Shown in pieces: positions 36,398 to 46,000 of a DNA stretch of 63,980 nucleotides. Under the pieces are notes generated by a model. It was not told the origin of the DNA. It did not search any database and saw only the letters and a list, made by a program, of their open reading frames with translations. Numbering within the stretch: position 1 is the first letter of the stretch; the number at the start of each line of letters is the position of its first letter. A program made the translations under genes and the position numbers. Origin of the DNA: Betaproteobacteria bacterium (GTDB lineage Bacteria; Pseudomonadota; Gammaproteobacteria; Burkholderiales; Eutrophovitaceae); NCBI GenBank assembly GCA_020346185.1, contig CP070775.1, forward strand, positions 1,098,870-1,162,849. The letters run 5' to 3'.

Positions 36398-37072
36398 TCA
36401 GGCTCCCGCTACAGGACGGAGTAGATCGGCATCATTGTTCCTGACGCTGTTGACCCGCGCGCTCACCGGGTGCGCTACCAGGTCATCCGGTCGGTATGGA
36501 CGCAGTAATGATTCGATTGCAGCTGCTTTCGTTTGCTCTGTTTGAAGCCAGCGCTGGTAGTCAACTGGCTCGATAATGACCGGCATGCGTGCATGGATGC
36601 GACGCATCGTCGAATTGGCTTCGGTGGTGAGAATTGCGCAGCTGGGCCGGTTATCCGTTGTCTCGTTACCGGGTTCATAGATCGCGGCAAATCCGAACAC
36701 ATCGCCGTCGCGTAAACGGATCAGCCATGGTTGTTTGCCGTGATCGAGCATTTTCCATTCGTAGAAGCCATCGGCAGGCACGATGCAGCGGCGTCGCGCA
36801 AATGCGTTACGGAACATTGGCTTGCTGGCGACGCCCTCCGAACGCGCATTGATCGGGCGGGGTGCACGTCGATCCGGTCTGAGCCAGGCCGGCGTAAATC
36901 CCCAATATGCTGATTCGCTTGTTCGCTCACCAGATTCTGCATCGGTGCGAACCATCAGTACCTGCGTGCCCGGCGCGACGTTGTAGCTGGGCTTCCACGC
37001 AGGGTCCACGGTGACCTCGAAACGGACATTGATCTGTGCCGGGGTTGAACTAAGTGTGTAACGTCCGCACAT
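36398..37072 (-). CDS. SRAP-domain protein, YedK/HMCES type
   Basis: The product is 224 residues starting MCGRYTL, in which Cys2 becomes the N-terminal nucleophile that covalently traps abasic sites in single-stranded DNA. Other family motifs are YNVAPGTQVL, WGFTPAWLR, NARSEGVASKPMFRNAF, GFYEWK and TTEANSTMRRIHARMPVI. It protects abasic sites during replication and is often linked to the SOS response. No LexA box was searched for reliably. It is convergent with the DUF481 gene. Confidence 0.93.
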   Translation of the reverse strand: MCGRYTLSSTPAQINVRFEVTVDPAWKPSYNVAPGTQVLMVRTDAESGERTSESAYWGFTPAWLRPDRRAPRPINARSEGVASKPMFRNAFARRRCIVPADGFYEWKMLDHGKQPWLIRLRDGDVFGFAAIYEPGNETTDNRPSCAILTTEANSTMRRIHARMPVIIEPVDYQRWLQTEQTKAAAIESLLRPYRPDDLVAHPVSARVNSVRNNDADLLRPVAGA

Positions 37073-37106
37073 GCTTTACCGGCGCACGGTGTGGATGGTG
37101 CTAGAT

Positions 37107-37292
37107 TCAGTAATACTCATACGGTTTTTTCGGCACGCGCGCTTCGTCAAACTTCTTGCGTTGCTCGCGATCTTGCGGCCGATCCCACCAGGTGGAGCGG
37201 GCGATACGCTGTTTCTCCACCACTTCGGGATGCTTTTTGAGAAAGTCACGGATGAAACCGGTGGTCTCCGATTCATATAGCTTTTTTGCCAT
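37107..37292 (-). CDS. DUF3460-family small protein
   Basis: The product is 61 residues: YESETTGFIRDFLKKHPEVV, then a Trp pair in RSTWWDRPQD, then EARVPKKPYEYY. This matches my memory of DUF3460, a short charged protein largely restricted to Betaproteobacteria and of unknown role. It is one of the better taxonomic hints in the window. It lies upstream of the SRAP gene on the same strand with a 34-base gap, so they may be co-transcribed. Confidence 0.8.
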   Translation of the reverse strand: MAKKLYESETTGFIRDFLKKHPEVVEKQRIARSTWWDRPQDREQRKKFDEARVPKKPYEYY

Positions 37293-37401
37293 GATATATA
37301 CCTTGTCTCGATTATCGGGTAGGCGTGGCCCTCTCGAAGCGACTGTCCACGTTTACTTCCGAGGGCTGATTATCAATGAACGTTAGGCGAAAGTCTCGAA
37401 A

Positions 37402-39447
37402 ATGAAAAAACAATCTCTGCGCCCGCCGGTTGCCCCCAAACGACCCTGCGTCATGGATGTTCACGGCAAACGGCTGAGCGACGATTACCACTGGATGCGA
37501 AACAAGGACATGCCCGAGGTGCGCGCCTACCTCAACGCTGAGAATGCGTACACGCGTGCGATGATGAAGCCGAGCCAACCGCTTCAGAAAAAGCTTTATC
37601 GCGAGATGCTGGCGCGTATCAAGGAAACCGATACCGAGGTGCCGTACAAGGAGGGCGAGTACTACTATTATTCGCGCACCAGAAGGGGTCAGCAATACCG
37701 GATCTACTGCCGTAAGCGCGGCAGCCTGTCGGGGCGTGAGCAGGTCATTCTGGATCTCAATGTTCTTGGTGAGGGCCGTCCTTACATTGCATTGGGTGCG
37801 CTGGAGGTTAGTGCTGATGGTAAGTCGCTGGCTTACTCTCTTGACTATTCGGGCTTTCGGGATTACACGCTGCGCGTTCGTGATTTGGTTCGCGGCACGG
37901 ATCGCTCGGAAACGGTTGACAAGACCCGTTCTGTCGCCTGGGCAGCGGACAACCGAACGTTGTTCTACGTAACGGAAGATGAGGCCAAACGCGCCTGCCG
38001 GGTTTGGCGGCGGGTCATCGGGGAGCCCGGTGAGATGCTGATATACGAAGAAACCGACGCGCGTTTCTCGGTCTCCGTCTCCGACTCGCGAAGCAGGCGT
38101 TACATTTTTATCACGTCACACAGCGCGACTACCAGCGAGGTGCGCTTCGTGCGCGCCGATTTTCCCAACGCCGAGCCGAAGCTGTTCCAGCCACGTCGGC
38201 AGGATCATGAGTATTATGTTGATCATGGCCACGATCGTTTCTACATCCTGACGAATAACCGGGGACGCAATTTCTGTCTCGCTGTCACGTCGGTGCAGGA
38301 CACTGCCGAGAGCCACTGGCGGGAATTGATTCCGCACCGGGATGATGTGATGCTCGAAGGCATCGACGTGTTTTCTCGTCATATTGTTCTTGACGAGCGC
38401 AACAGCGGATTTCCCAGGCTGAGTGTGTTTCGGATCGATAATGGTGCAACCCATGTTATCGCTCTGCCCGAGCCGGCCAGCTCGGTCTACGGTGGTGCCA
38501 ATGCCGAATTCGACACGACGACGTTTCGATTCCACTATGAGTCTTATGTCACTCCGGATTCGGTGTATGACTATGATTTCAATTCCAGATCGATGACGTT
38601 GTTGAAGCGACGCGAAGTGCGCGGCGCATTCAGTAGCGCCGACTACAGGGTGGAAGTGTTTCATGTCGTTGCGGGGGACGGAGCCGAGGTGCCCGTGTCG
38701 ATGGTGTATCGCAAAAGTGCGCGGCGTCGAGGCCCGCAACCGATGCTCCTGACCGGTTACGGCGCTTATGGCTACGCGAATGACGTTCACTTCAGTTCAA
38801 CGCGTCTGTCGTTGCTGGATCGTGGTGTCATTTACGCGGTAGCGCATGTGCGCGGCGGGGGCGAGTTGGGCAAGCGCTGGCACGACGAGGGCCGCATGCT
38901 GAAGAAGCGTAATTCCTTCACTGATTTTATCGCCTGCGCCGAACACCTTGTCGACTCGGCCTATACCGATCCGTCGCAACTTGTGATCGAAGGCGGCAGT
39001 GCTGGCGGTCTGCTGGTCGGTGCGGTGGCCAATATGCGCCCTGACCTGTTTCGCGCAGTCGTCGCCGACGTGCCGTTTGTCGATGTAGTCAATACCATGC
39101 TCGATGACTCGCTGCCATTGACCACCGGTGAATACGAAGAGTGGGGCAACCCCGCGGACGACGCCTACTTCGACTACCTGCTTTCATACTCGCCGTACGA
39201 TAACGTGGTGTCGGCCGAGTATCCGGCCATGCTCGTGGAGACCTCGCTTAACGACAGCCAGGTCATGTACTGGGAGCCGGCAAAGTATGTCGCCAAATTG
39301 CGCGCCACAAAAACTGATCACAATCCCTTGCTGCTGAGAACCAACATGGAGGCCGGCCACGGCGGCGCGTCGGGGCGTTACGATTTTCTGAAAGAGATTG
39401 CTTTCAGTTACGCCTTCATTCTCGGAGTGGTTGGCATTACCGAATAG
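37402..39447 (+). CDS. ptrB: Oligopeptidase B (S9A prolyl oligopeptidase family)
   Basis: The product is 681 residues, the normal size for PtrB. It starts with the family block DYHWMRNKDMPEVRAYLNAE. A seven-bladed beta-propeller (about residues 70-400) precedes the alpha/beta hydrolase domain. The catalytic triad can be read: Ser533 in GGSAGG, Asp618 in LNDSQVMYWEPAKY and His653 in EAGHGGASGRYD. It cleaves short peptides after basic residues, probably in the cytoplasm or periplasm; no signal peptide is seen. The gene is divergent from the DUF3460 gene. Confidence 0.92.
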   Translation: MKKQSLRPPVAPKRPCVMDVHGKRLSDDYHWMRNKDMPEVRAYLNAENAYTRAMMKPSQPLQKKLYREMLARIKETDTEVPYKEGEYYYYSRTRRGQQYRIYCRKRGSLSGREQVILDLNVLGEGRPYIALGALEVSADGKSLAYSLDYSGFRDYTLRVRDLVRGTDRSETVDKTRSVAWAADNRTLFYVTEDEAKRACRVWRRVIGEPGEMLIYEETDARFSVSVSDSRSRRYIFITSHSATTSEVRFVRADFPNAEPKLFQPRRQDHEYYVDHGHDRFYILTNNRGRNFCLAVTSVQDTAESHWRELIPHRDDVMLEGIDVFSRHIVLDERNSGFPRLSVFRIDNGATHVIALPEPASSVYGGANAEFDTTTFRFHYESYVTPDSVYDYDFNSRSMTLLKRREVRGAFSSADYRVEVFHVVAGDGAEVPVSMVYRKSARRRGPQPMLLTGYGAYGYANDVHFSSTRLSLLDRGVIYAVAHVRGGGELGKRWHDEGRMLKKRNSFTDFIACAEHLVDSAYTDPSQLVIEGGSAGGLLVGAVANMRPDLFRAVVADVPFVDVVNTMLDDSLPLTTGEYEEWGNPADDAYFDYLLSYSPYDNVVSAEYPAMLVETSLNDSQVMYWEPAKYVAKLRATKTDHNPLLLRTNMEAGHGGASGRYDFLKEIAFSYAFILGVVGITE

Positions 39448-39674
39448 GCTGCCAGCGCGTGCTGCGTTGTCATGGCGCAGCCTGGGCAACACGTCGTTCA
39501 TATAAATTCTCGCGTATGTGCTCAGCAGCTGCGCTATGCGGAAGCACACATTCTGCTGCCGCTCGTCGGCATTGGCTGACCGCCTATCAGGCATCCACTT
39601 GCGGGCGCACGGGAGCCTATGGCACCTTCGAGCTGCGACAAAAAAAGGACTGGGAGCAGTTATCTGGTTCTTTA

Positions 39675-39764
39675 TGCTGAAAAAGGCAAACCCGCCGAAA
39701 GGCGGGGACGCAAAGTAACCGGTCTAAAGGAACAGACGTTCCCATGACAGCGGGGCCGCCAGCG
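39675..39764 (+). promoter_or_regulatory. Class I cyclic-di-GMP riboswitch (GEMM-I)
   Basis: The conserved GEMM-I core is present in order: AAAAGGCAAA (39681-39690), a perfect hairpin CCCGCC-GAAA-GGCGGG (39691-39706) with a GAAA tetraloop, GACGCAAAG (39707-39715), and a second arm with CCGGTCTAAAGG and hairpin GGAAC/GTTCC (39729-39742), ending in GCGGGGCC. GCTG (39676-39679) can pair with CAGC (39760-39763) to close P1. The aptamer binds cyclic di-GMP. It lies about 110 bases upstream of a type IV pilin operon, a gene class known to be controlled by GEMM riboswitches. Confidence 0.93.
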
Positions 39765-39875
39765 AACGGATGCAGGTAAAACCTGCGAAGCGATCGACGC
39801 GGAAAGCCTCTGTCCATCCGGACCTGAGCGTTCTCGAACCTCTCGGCGGGCAATGTGACCCGAGCGGGCGAGGTT
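39765..39875 (+). promoter_or_regulatory. Likely riboswitch expression platform and pilE leader
   Basis: Directly after the aptamer, CAGGT (39773-39777) pairs with ACCTG (39781-39785), and CGGATG (39767-39772) with CATCCG (39815-39820). Closer to the gene, CTCGG (39842-39846) can pair with CCGAG (39860-39864). CCTC (39839-39842) could also pair with GAGG (39870-39873) just before the start codon, hiding it. No terminator-like U-run is seen, so control of translation initiation is more likely than transcription termination. Confidence 0.5.
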
Positions 39876-40316
39876 ATGGACGCAAACGTCAACAATTCAT
39901 CTGTCTCTAAAGTAGCAGGCGCCCGGCGATGGAGCCGCGGTTTTACCGTGATTGAACTGCTGATCGCCGTTGCCATTGTCGGTATTCTGGCGTCGGCTTC
40001 GTATGGCTCGTATCAGAGCTATTTGACACGCGCTAACCGATCTGCTGCGCAGCAGTTCATGCTTGAGGTCATGAATCGGCAGGAACTCTACCTGCTCGAT
40101 GCACGTGCCTATGCCGACGATGTGGGCAATACCGGATTAGGACTGACGATCCCCGACAGGGTCGCGCAGCACTACGCTGTCACCATTGCCCTGACGGCAG
40201 GTCCGCCGCAAGGTTATGTCATTACGGCAACACCGGGTGGCAATCAGGCCGACGATGGGGTATTGACGCTTTCCAGCGATGGTGAAAAGTCGCCACTGGA
40301 AAAATGGGGGCAATAG
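39876..40316 (+). CDS. pilE: Type IV pilin, PilE-like
   Basis: The product is 146 residues. It has a class III signal: a basic leader ending RRWSRG, then FTVIELLIAVAIVGILASAS, with Glu5 after the prepilin peptidase site. The mature domain has the PilE-type SYQSYLTRANRSAAQQFMLE region, NTGLGLTIPDRVAQHY and PPQGYVITATPGGNQADDG. PilE-like minor pilins often come last in such clusters; here it comes first, directly under the riboswitch. The leader from ATG 39876 is long (22 residues), and GTG at 39855 is an alternative start. Confidence 0.87.
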   Translation: MDANVNNSSVSKVAGARRWSRGFTVIELLIAVAIVGILASASYGSYQSYLTRANRSAAQQFMLEVMNRQELYLLDARAYADDVGNTGLGLTIPDRVAQHYAVTIALTAGPPQGYVITATPGGNQADDGVLTLSSDGEKSPLEKWGQ

Positions 40317-40320
40317 AGAA

Positions 40321-40791
40321 ATGCACGCGATAGGCAAGACGCGTGGATTCACGCTGGTCGAGGTTCTTGTCACGATCAGTGTGCTGGCCGTATTGGCGTC
40401 GCTTGCGACACCGATGTACCAGTCGATTAGCGCGAGCAATAGCACCCGCGCGGCAGCTTACTCGCTGGTTGCGGCACTGTCCAGGGCGAGAAGCGAAGCG
40501 GTCAAGCGAAACGTTGCGGTGTCGGTGTTTCCGCTCGGCACCGGATGGCAGGATGGATGGGAAGTCGAAACCGGTGGCACCCGGCTTTTGATGAATGAGC
40601 CAGCAACGAATCTGGTTCTGTCCGGACCGCTTGCCGGTGTGAGTTACCAGCCAAACGGGCGTCTCGCCACACCAGGCATTGTCTTGTTTACGGTGTCGGC
40701 TGCCACAGGTTACACGCGTTGCGTGCTCATCGACCCAGGCGGTCGTGCCACACTCAACCCGGGAGAGCGAAATGACGGTAGCTGCACCTGA
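40321..40791 (+). CDS. fimT: GspH/FimT-family minor pseudopilin
   Basis: The product is 156 residues with a short prepilin leader MHAIGKTRG followed by FTLVEVLVTISVLAVLASLA (Glu5 present). The body has LVAALSRARSEAVKRNVAVSV, typical of FimT/FimU/GspH. It is expected at the pilus tip or in the priming complex. The start is only four bases from the pilE stop. The end overlaps pilV by 20 bases, so the operon is tightly packed. Confidence 0.88.
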   Translation: MHAIGKTRGFTLVEVLVTISVLAVLASLATPMYQSISASNSTRAAAYSLVAALSRARSEAVKRNVAVSVFPLGTGWQDGWEVETGGTRLLMNEPATNLVLSGPLAGVSYQPNGRLATPGIVLFTVSAATGYTRCVLIDPGGRATLNPGERNDGSCT

Positions 40792-41401
40792 ACACGAGCC
40801 GCGGATCGCGTTGGCCGGTGCCATCGCCAGAGCTCAGGCGGGTGTGGCGATGATGGAATCGCTCATTGCCATGACAGTTCTGTTGGTTGGCCTTCTAGGC
40901 ATCGTTGGCTTACAGGCGAAGGCGCAGACATCGCACTTCGAGGCGTATCAGCGCGCGCACGCTTTGCTGTTGCTCGACGACATGGTCAACCGTATTACCA
41001 GCAATCCTTACGCGGCGCCCTGTTACGTGGTAACAGGGATCGGGAGCGGTGGTACGCCTTATCTTGGAAACGACGGGGCCGGCCATCGTGGCAATACCAA
41101 TTGCAACGCAGTCGCCGGCACCATTCAGACGCGCACCATCGCCGAGCGCGGCATGAGCGACTGGGACACGCTGCTCAGGGGCGCAGCCGAAATTAACGGC
41201 GGCGTCAGCGTGGGAGCGATGATTGGCGCGCGGGGCTGTGTCAGTTACGACCCCATCACCGATTTGTACACGGTCACGGTCGTCTGGCAAGGTATGCTGG
41301 CGACGATGGCACCGGCTGTTGACTGCGCAAACGGGCTTTACGGACCGGATACGCAGCGTCGCGCCGTCAGCAGGACCGTTCGAATCGCAAGGCTGATCTG
41401 A
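40772..41401 (+). CDS. pilV: Minor pilin PilV
   Basis: The product is 209 residues. After a 24-residue leader ending in Gly, the mature start is VAMMESLIAMTVLLVGLLG with Glu5, followed by IVGLQAKAQTSHFEAYQRAHALLLLDDM, split by the family's hydrophilic helix. The rest holds two or three cysteine pairs (CYVV, TNCNAV, GCVSYD, DCANG). ATG 40772 has GGGAGAGCGA upstream and lies inside the end of fimT. It belongs to the pilus priming complex with PilW and PilX. Confidence 0.85.
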   Translation: MTVAAPEHEPRIALAGAIARAQAGVAMMESLIAMTVLLVGLLGIVGLQAKAQTSHFEAYQRAHALLLLDDMVNRITSNPYAAPCYVVTGIGSGGTPYLGNDGAGHRGNTNCNAVAGTIQTRTIAERGMSDWDTLLRGAAEINGGVSVGAMIGARGCVSYDPITDLYTVTVVWQGMLATMAPAVDCANGLYGPDTQRRAVSRTVRIARLI

Positions 41402-41406
41402 AAACC

Positions 41407-42543
41407 ATGATTTGTCGCGCGATCAATCGTCAATCGGGTTTCACTCTTACCGAACTAATGGTCGGCATGACCATCGGTCTTATCGTCCTCAGCGGGGTGA
41501 GTTCGGCGTATATCGCCTCGAGCCAGGCCGGACGTGAGTCACAGGCGTCCTCGGAGCAAGTCGAGAACGGGCGTCAGGCGCTCGAGTTTGTCATGTACGA
41601 CCTGCGCCATGCCGGCTACTTCGGCCAGCTGACCGTCTTGCCAGCGCCGGGCGGCGCGTTACCTGACCCTTGCGAGACGGCTAACCTCGCTGCCATGTCC
41701 CAGGCGATGGCATTTCCGGTTCAGGGCTACGACGCCCCGGGAGCGAGTCCGTTAACTTGTCTCGATGCCGCCGATTTCGTGCCGGGAACCGATATTCTCG
41801 TCGTTCGCCGTGTCGACACTCGCCCGCTGACAGAAACCGACACGCCGGAGCAGGGGGCCATCTACCTGCAAGCGAATGCGCTCGAGTCAGAATTGCAGGT
41901 TGGTAACAGCGGCGGCACGATCGGGCTTACTAAAAAGGCCGATGGCACCGCGGCGACCGTTTTCAACCGGGGTGGCGTGACCGCGGCGCCGATTTATCGC
42001 TACCTGGTTCACATCTATTTCATTGCGCCGTGCGCTATGCCAGCCGGCGGTGGAGCGAGCTGCACCGGTGCTTCGGATGACGGTGGCAACCCGATCCCGA
42101 CGCTGAAGCGCCTCGAACTGACTGCGGCAGGCGGCGCTGCACAGATGAACATCGTGCCGTTGGTCGCAGGAGTGGAGAACCTTCAGCTGGACTACGGCGT
42201 CGACAATTTACCCACGGCCGTTGATCCCATCACCGGCTTGATCGGCAACGGTGCTCCTGACTGCGCTGACACTGACCCAGGGTCGAGCGCGAATGCAGGT
42301 GTCACAACCGGATGCGAAACAGCCAACCCCGGTGCAGTTGCTGAATGGGCCAATGTCGTCGGCGCACAAGTGCATGTGCTTGCCCGTAGTTACCGCCCCT
42401 ACAACGACTACACCGACAGCAAGACCTATGACTTGGGGCTTGGACTTGGTGCCGCCACGCCGGGCGGCGGCTTCAAGCGACACGCCTACAGCACCGCGGT
42501 GCGGCTGACTAATGTGAGTGGTCGCCGCGAATTGCCAATCTGA
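41407..42543 (+). CDS. pilW: Minor pilin PilW
   Basis: The product is 378 residues, the usual size for PilW. The leader ends QSG and the mature chain starts FTLTELMVGMTIGLIVLSGV (Glu5 present). The family block EQVENGRQALEFVMYDLRHAGYFG follows. The late region contains several cysteines and Asp-rich turns. It starts five bases after pilV. It probably bridges pseudopilins and PilY1 at the pilus tip. Confidence 0.89.
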   Translation: MICRAINRQSGFTLTELMVGMTIGLIVLSGVSSAYIASSQAGRESQASSEQVENGRQALEFVMYDLRHAGYFGQLTVLPAPGGALPDPCETANLAAMSQAMAFPVQGYDAPGASPLTCLDAADFVPGTDILVVRRVDTRPLTETDTPEQGAIYLQANALESELQVGNSGGTIGLTKKADGTAATVFNRGGVTAAPIYRYLVHIYFIAPCAMPAGGGASCTGASDDGGNPIPTLKRLELTAAGGAAQMNIVPLVAGVENLQLDYGVDNLPTAVDPITGLIGNGAPDCADTDPGSSANAGVTTGCETANPGAVAEWANVVGAQVHVLARSYRPYNDYTDSKTYDLGLGLGAATPGGGFKRHAYSTAVRLTNVSGRRELPI

Positions 42544-42559
42544 CAAACGGGCTCCGACT

Positions 42560-43018
42560 ATGAAAGCAAAAGTGGACATCAATATCGGCGTGAGGGGACA
42601 GCAGGGTTCCGTGCTGTTCGTCAGTCTGGTTCTGCTCGTGGCGATGACCATGATTGCCGTGGCGTCGGCCCAAGTCAGTACCACCCAGCTACGTCTCGTC
42701 GGAAACGTGCAGTCGACGCAGCTCGTCGAGGCAGCTGCGCAACTTGGCATTGAGGAAGTGGTTGGGCGACTGGATGCTTTTACTGATCCGACCCAGACGA
42801 TCACTCCTGGCAATTTACCTACCGGCATCAATGTCACGGTTTCCGACCGGCGTTGCCTGAATGCATTGCCAGCAAGCGGATTCAGCGCGGCGATGAAGAT
42901 TGCTCCTGAGGACACGCTTTGGGAAGTCGACGTGCAGGCGAACGACAGCTTTACCGGCGCCGCCGCGGTCGTGTCGCAAGGCATACGGGTGCGCATGCTT
43001 GCCGGGTCTTGCGTCTGA
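42560..43018 (+). CDS. pilX: Minor pilin PilX
   Basis: The product is 152 residues. After the leader (ending RGQQG), SVLFVSLVLLVAMTMIAVAS forms the hydrophobic stalk; Glu5 is absent, which is normal for PilX. The family pattern continues with QVSTTQLRLVGNVQSTQLVEAAAQ. ATG at 42560 is 16 bases after the pilW stop. It works with PilV, PilW and PilY1 in pilus assembly. Confidence 0.85.
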   Translation: MKAKVDINIGVRGQQGSVLFVSLVLLVAMTMIAVASAQVSTTQLRLVGNVQSTQLVEAAAQLGIEEVVGRLDAFTDPTQTITPGNLPTGINVTVSDRRCLNALPASGFSAAMKIAPEDTLWEVDVQANDSFTGAAAVVSQGIRVRMLAGSCV

Positions 43019-43036
43019 CAATCGGGAGTGATCGAT

Positions 43037-46000
43037 ATGAAGCAGGCTTTCATCGCAGCTACGTTGGCAGGGGCACTGATTGCCGCGGGCGCAGGACCGG
43101 CGAGTGCGTTTGACCCCGCCAATGACGACACCGATCTGTTTCTCTACAATCCAGCAGTTACGCCAGATGCGCCGAACGTGCTCATCTTCCTCGATAACAC
43201 CGCCAACTGGAACACGCGTTTTGAAAATGAAAAGCAAGCATTAACCAGCCTGTTTTTCAGCCTCACCGAACAGTACAACGTCGGTCTGATGATGTACACC
43301 GAGACTGGTGTGGGTAATCTCGGAGCCGACGGTGCTTATGTCCGTGCCGCGGTGCGGCCGATGCTACCGGAAATCCGGCCGGCGTACGCGGGACTTGTCA
43401 ATAGTTTTGACCAGCTGGGAGACCAGGGGGACAATGCCACGGTTTCGCTGGCGATGTACGAAATCTATGCCTATTTTGCGGGGCTGAACGCGCGCTCGGG
43501 CATCAAGCTAAAACGCGATTACACGGGCAACGAGATTGAGGGACTGGACGCTTCGAACAACGTTTACGGGCTGCCTGAGGTAGACGGCTACGGCAACGCG
43601 TTGTCATCGTCGACAGCGACCCAATACAACAGCCCGATGACGGATGGCTGTCAGCGCAATATTCTGATTTTCATCAGCAACGGTCCGCCGAACGACAACA
43701 GATTCTCACTGAACACCGCAGAGAGACTATTGGCGGAGATGACGGGGAAGGATTCGCCGGATACGATCGCCTTGAATCCGAGTGGACAGCAGAGTAACTG
43801 GGGCGACGAGTACGCCCGCTTCATGGCGACGGCTGATGTCAATGCCACGCTTCCGGGAGATCAGCATGTCATTACTTACACCGTCGAGATCGATCCGGAG
43901 ACGACGGGACAGGGGCTAGCTACCACCGCCTTGTACAAATCGATGGCGGTCAATGGCAATGGCAAGTATTTCGCCGTTGACGGTGGCGATGCGAGTAACC
44001 TTGTGGTCGCGCTGGCCCAGATCTTTCAGGAAGTACAGGCTGTCAACAGTGTAATTGCCTCATCGACGTTACCGGTGAGCGTGAATGTGCGCGGCACCAA
44101 CGTAAACCAGGTCTACATCGGTGTTTTCCGGCCCGACGCCAATAAGGCGCCACGCTGGTTTGGCAACCTCAAGATGTACAAACTGGGAGTTGACGAGGCG
44201 ACCAGCAGTCTGTTTCTCGCCGATGCCAATGGCGTGCCAGCGGAGAACCCTTCAACCGGCTTTATAACGCCGAGTGCCACCAGTTTCTGGAGTGAGCCAT
44301 CGACGTTCTGGAGTTACCGGCCTGCAAACGAGAACGGCGCCGGTGGGGCTTCTGACGCGCCGGACGGCGAGCTGGTGGAAAAAGGTGGTGTTGCGCAGCA
44401 GTTACGCATTGATTACGCGGCAGACCAGACGGCCCGAAATCTGTACACCTGTACCGCCTCGGCGGGCGGCTATTGCTCGGGCGGCGATGATTTGTCATTG
44501 ACACCGTTCGATGCGTCCAATGCGGATATCGCTGTTGCGGACCTCGGTGTCGCCGACCTGGCGGAAAGAGCTGATTTGATCGACTGGGTGCGCGGTGAAG
44601 ACCAGTTCGACGAGAACGCCAATGCCCAGACCGGCGATATACGTGCGTCGGTGCATGGTGATGTGCTGCATTCGCGTCCTGCGGTTGTCAATTACGCGCG
44701 TAACGGACTGGACGATGAGAACGACGTCTACGCATTCTACGGGTCCAACGACGGCATTTTCCGCGCGGTGAAGGGCGGTAGCGCCGCCGATGGCGGCACT
44801 GAAGCCTGGGGATTCATACCGCGCGAGTTCTTCGGCAAGTTCAAGCGTCTGCGTGACGACGCACCCAGCCTCAGTTCAACCGACAAGAAATCGTATTTCA
44901 TAGATGGCACCATCACGACCTACCAGGAAGATGTCAACGGCGACGGCGAACTGCATGACGCTGATGGCGACAAGGTCTATCTTTATCTCGCGATGCGCCG
45001 CGGCGGACGGCTGTTGTATGCGCTGGATGTGAGCGACCCGGAAGCCCCAGTGATGTTGTGGCGGCGGGATAACACGTCGTCGGGCTTTGCCGAACTGGGG
45101 CAGACCTGGTCGGCGCCGACGGTGGCGAATGTTTCAGGCTACGCAAATCCGGTACTGATTATGGGCATGGGATATGACGCTGCGGTCGAGGATATCAATC
45201 CGTGTCGGATCACGGCCTCCGACGCAGCCGGCGTGACCTGGACCAGCGGTGGCACTGTGACCTGGCTGCCTGGCACCTGCACGATCGACGGAGGCTCTTC
45301 GGTAACGACGTCACGCTCAATGGGCCGGGGTGTGATGGTGATTGACGCAGTCAACGGCAGTCTGCTGTGGCAGGCGGGCGCATCGGTCAGCGGTGCAACG
45401 CATGATCTGACGGTGGCCGGAATGGACTACAGCATTTCGTCAGATGTGACCGTGATCGATATGAACAGAGACGGGATTCAAGATACCGGTTACGTTGGAG
45501 ACAACGGTGGTAACCTGTGGCGCCTCAATCTCAACGATAACGATCCGGCCAACTGGACGGTGCAGCAAGTTGCTGCGGTTGGTGCACACAGCGCGCCCGA
45601 GCGGCGCAAGTTCCAGTACCCGCCCGACGTGGTTTTCTCGAAAGACGCCGGAGGCAACTTCAATGCTGTGCTGCTTGGCAGCGGCGACCGTGAGCATCCG
45701 TTTGATACGACGGTGACGGACCGCTTCTACCTGTTCAAGGATCGGGCATCGGGAACCCCGATCACCGACTCCGACGTGTTCGATGCCACCGCTGCAACCG
45801 GATCCAACAGCTATGGTTACAAGATCACCATGACTGCTGGAGAAAAAGTCATATCGTCGGCGGTCACGGTATCGGGTATCACCTACTTCAACACCAATCA
45901 ACCCTCGGAAAGTGCCGGCAGCGGTGCATGTGGCGCCAACCTGGGCATTGCACGCCAATACTCGATCAGCTACCAGGATGCGGCGGCTGCCAATACCACA

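Noticed and set aside
36382..36409. GCGGGGGC/GCTCCCGC hairpin between the DUF481 and SRAP genes as a terminator
   Set aside because: The stem overlaps the SRAP stop region and there is no T-run on either strand.
42208..43131. Minus-strand open frame of 307 codons over pilW and pilX
   Set aside because: Antisense to pilin genes; composition is Ser/Thr/Ala-rich without motifs.
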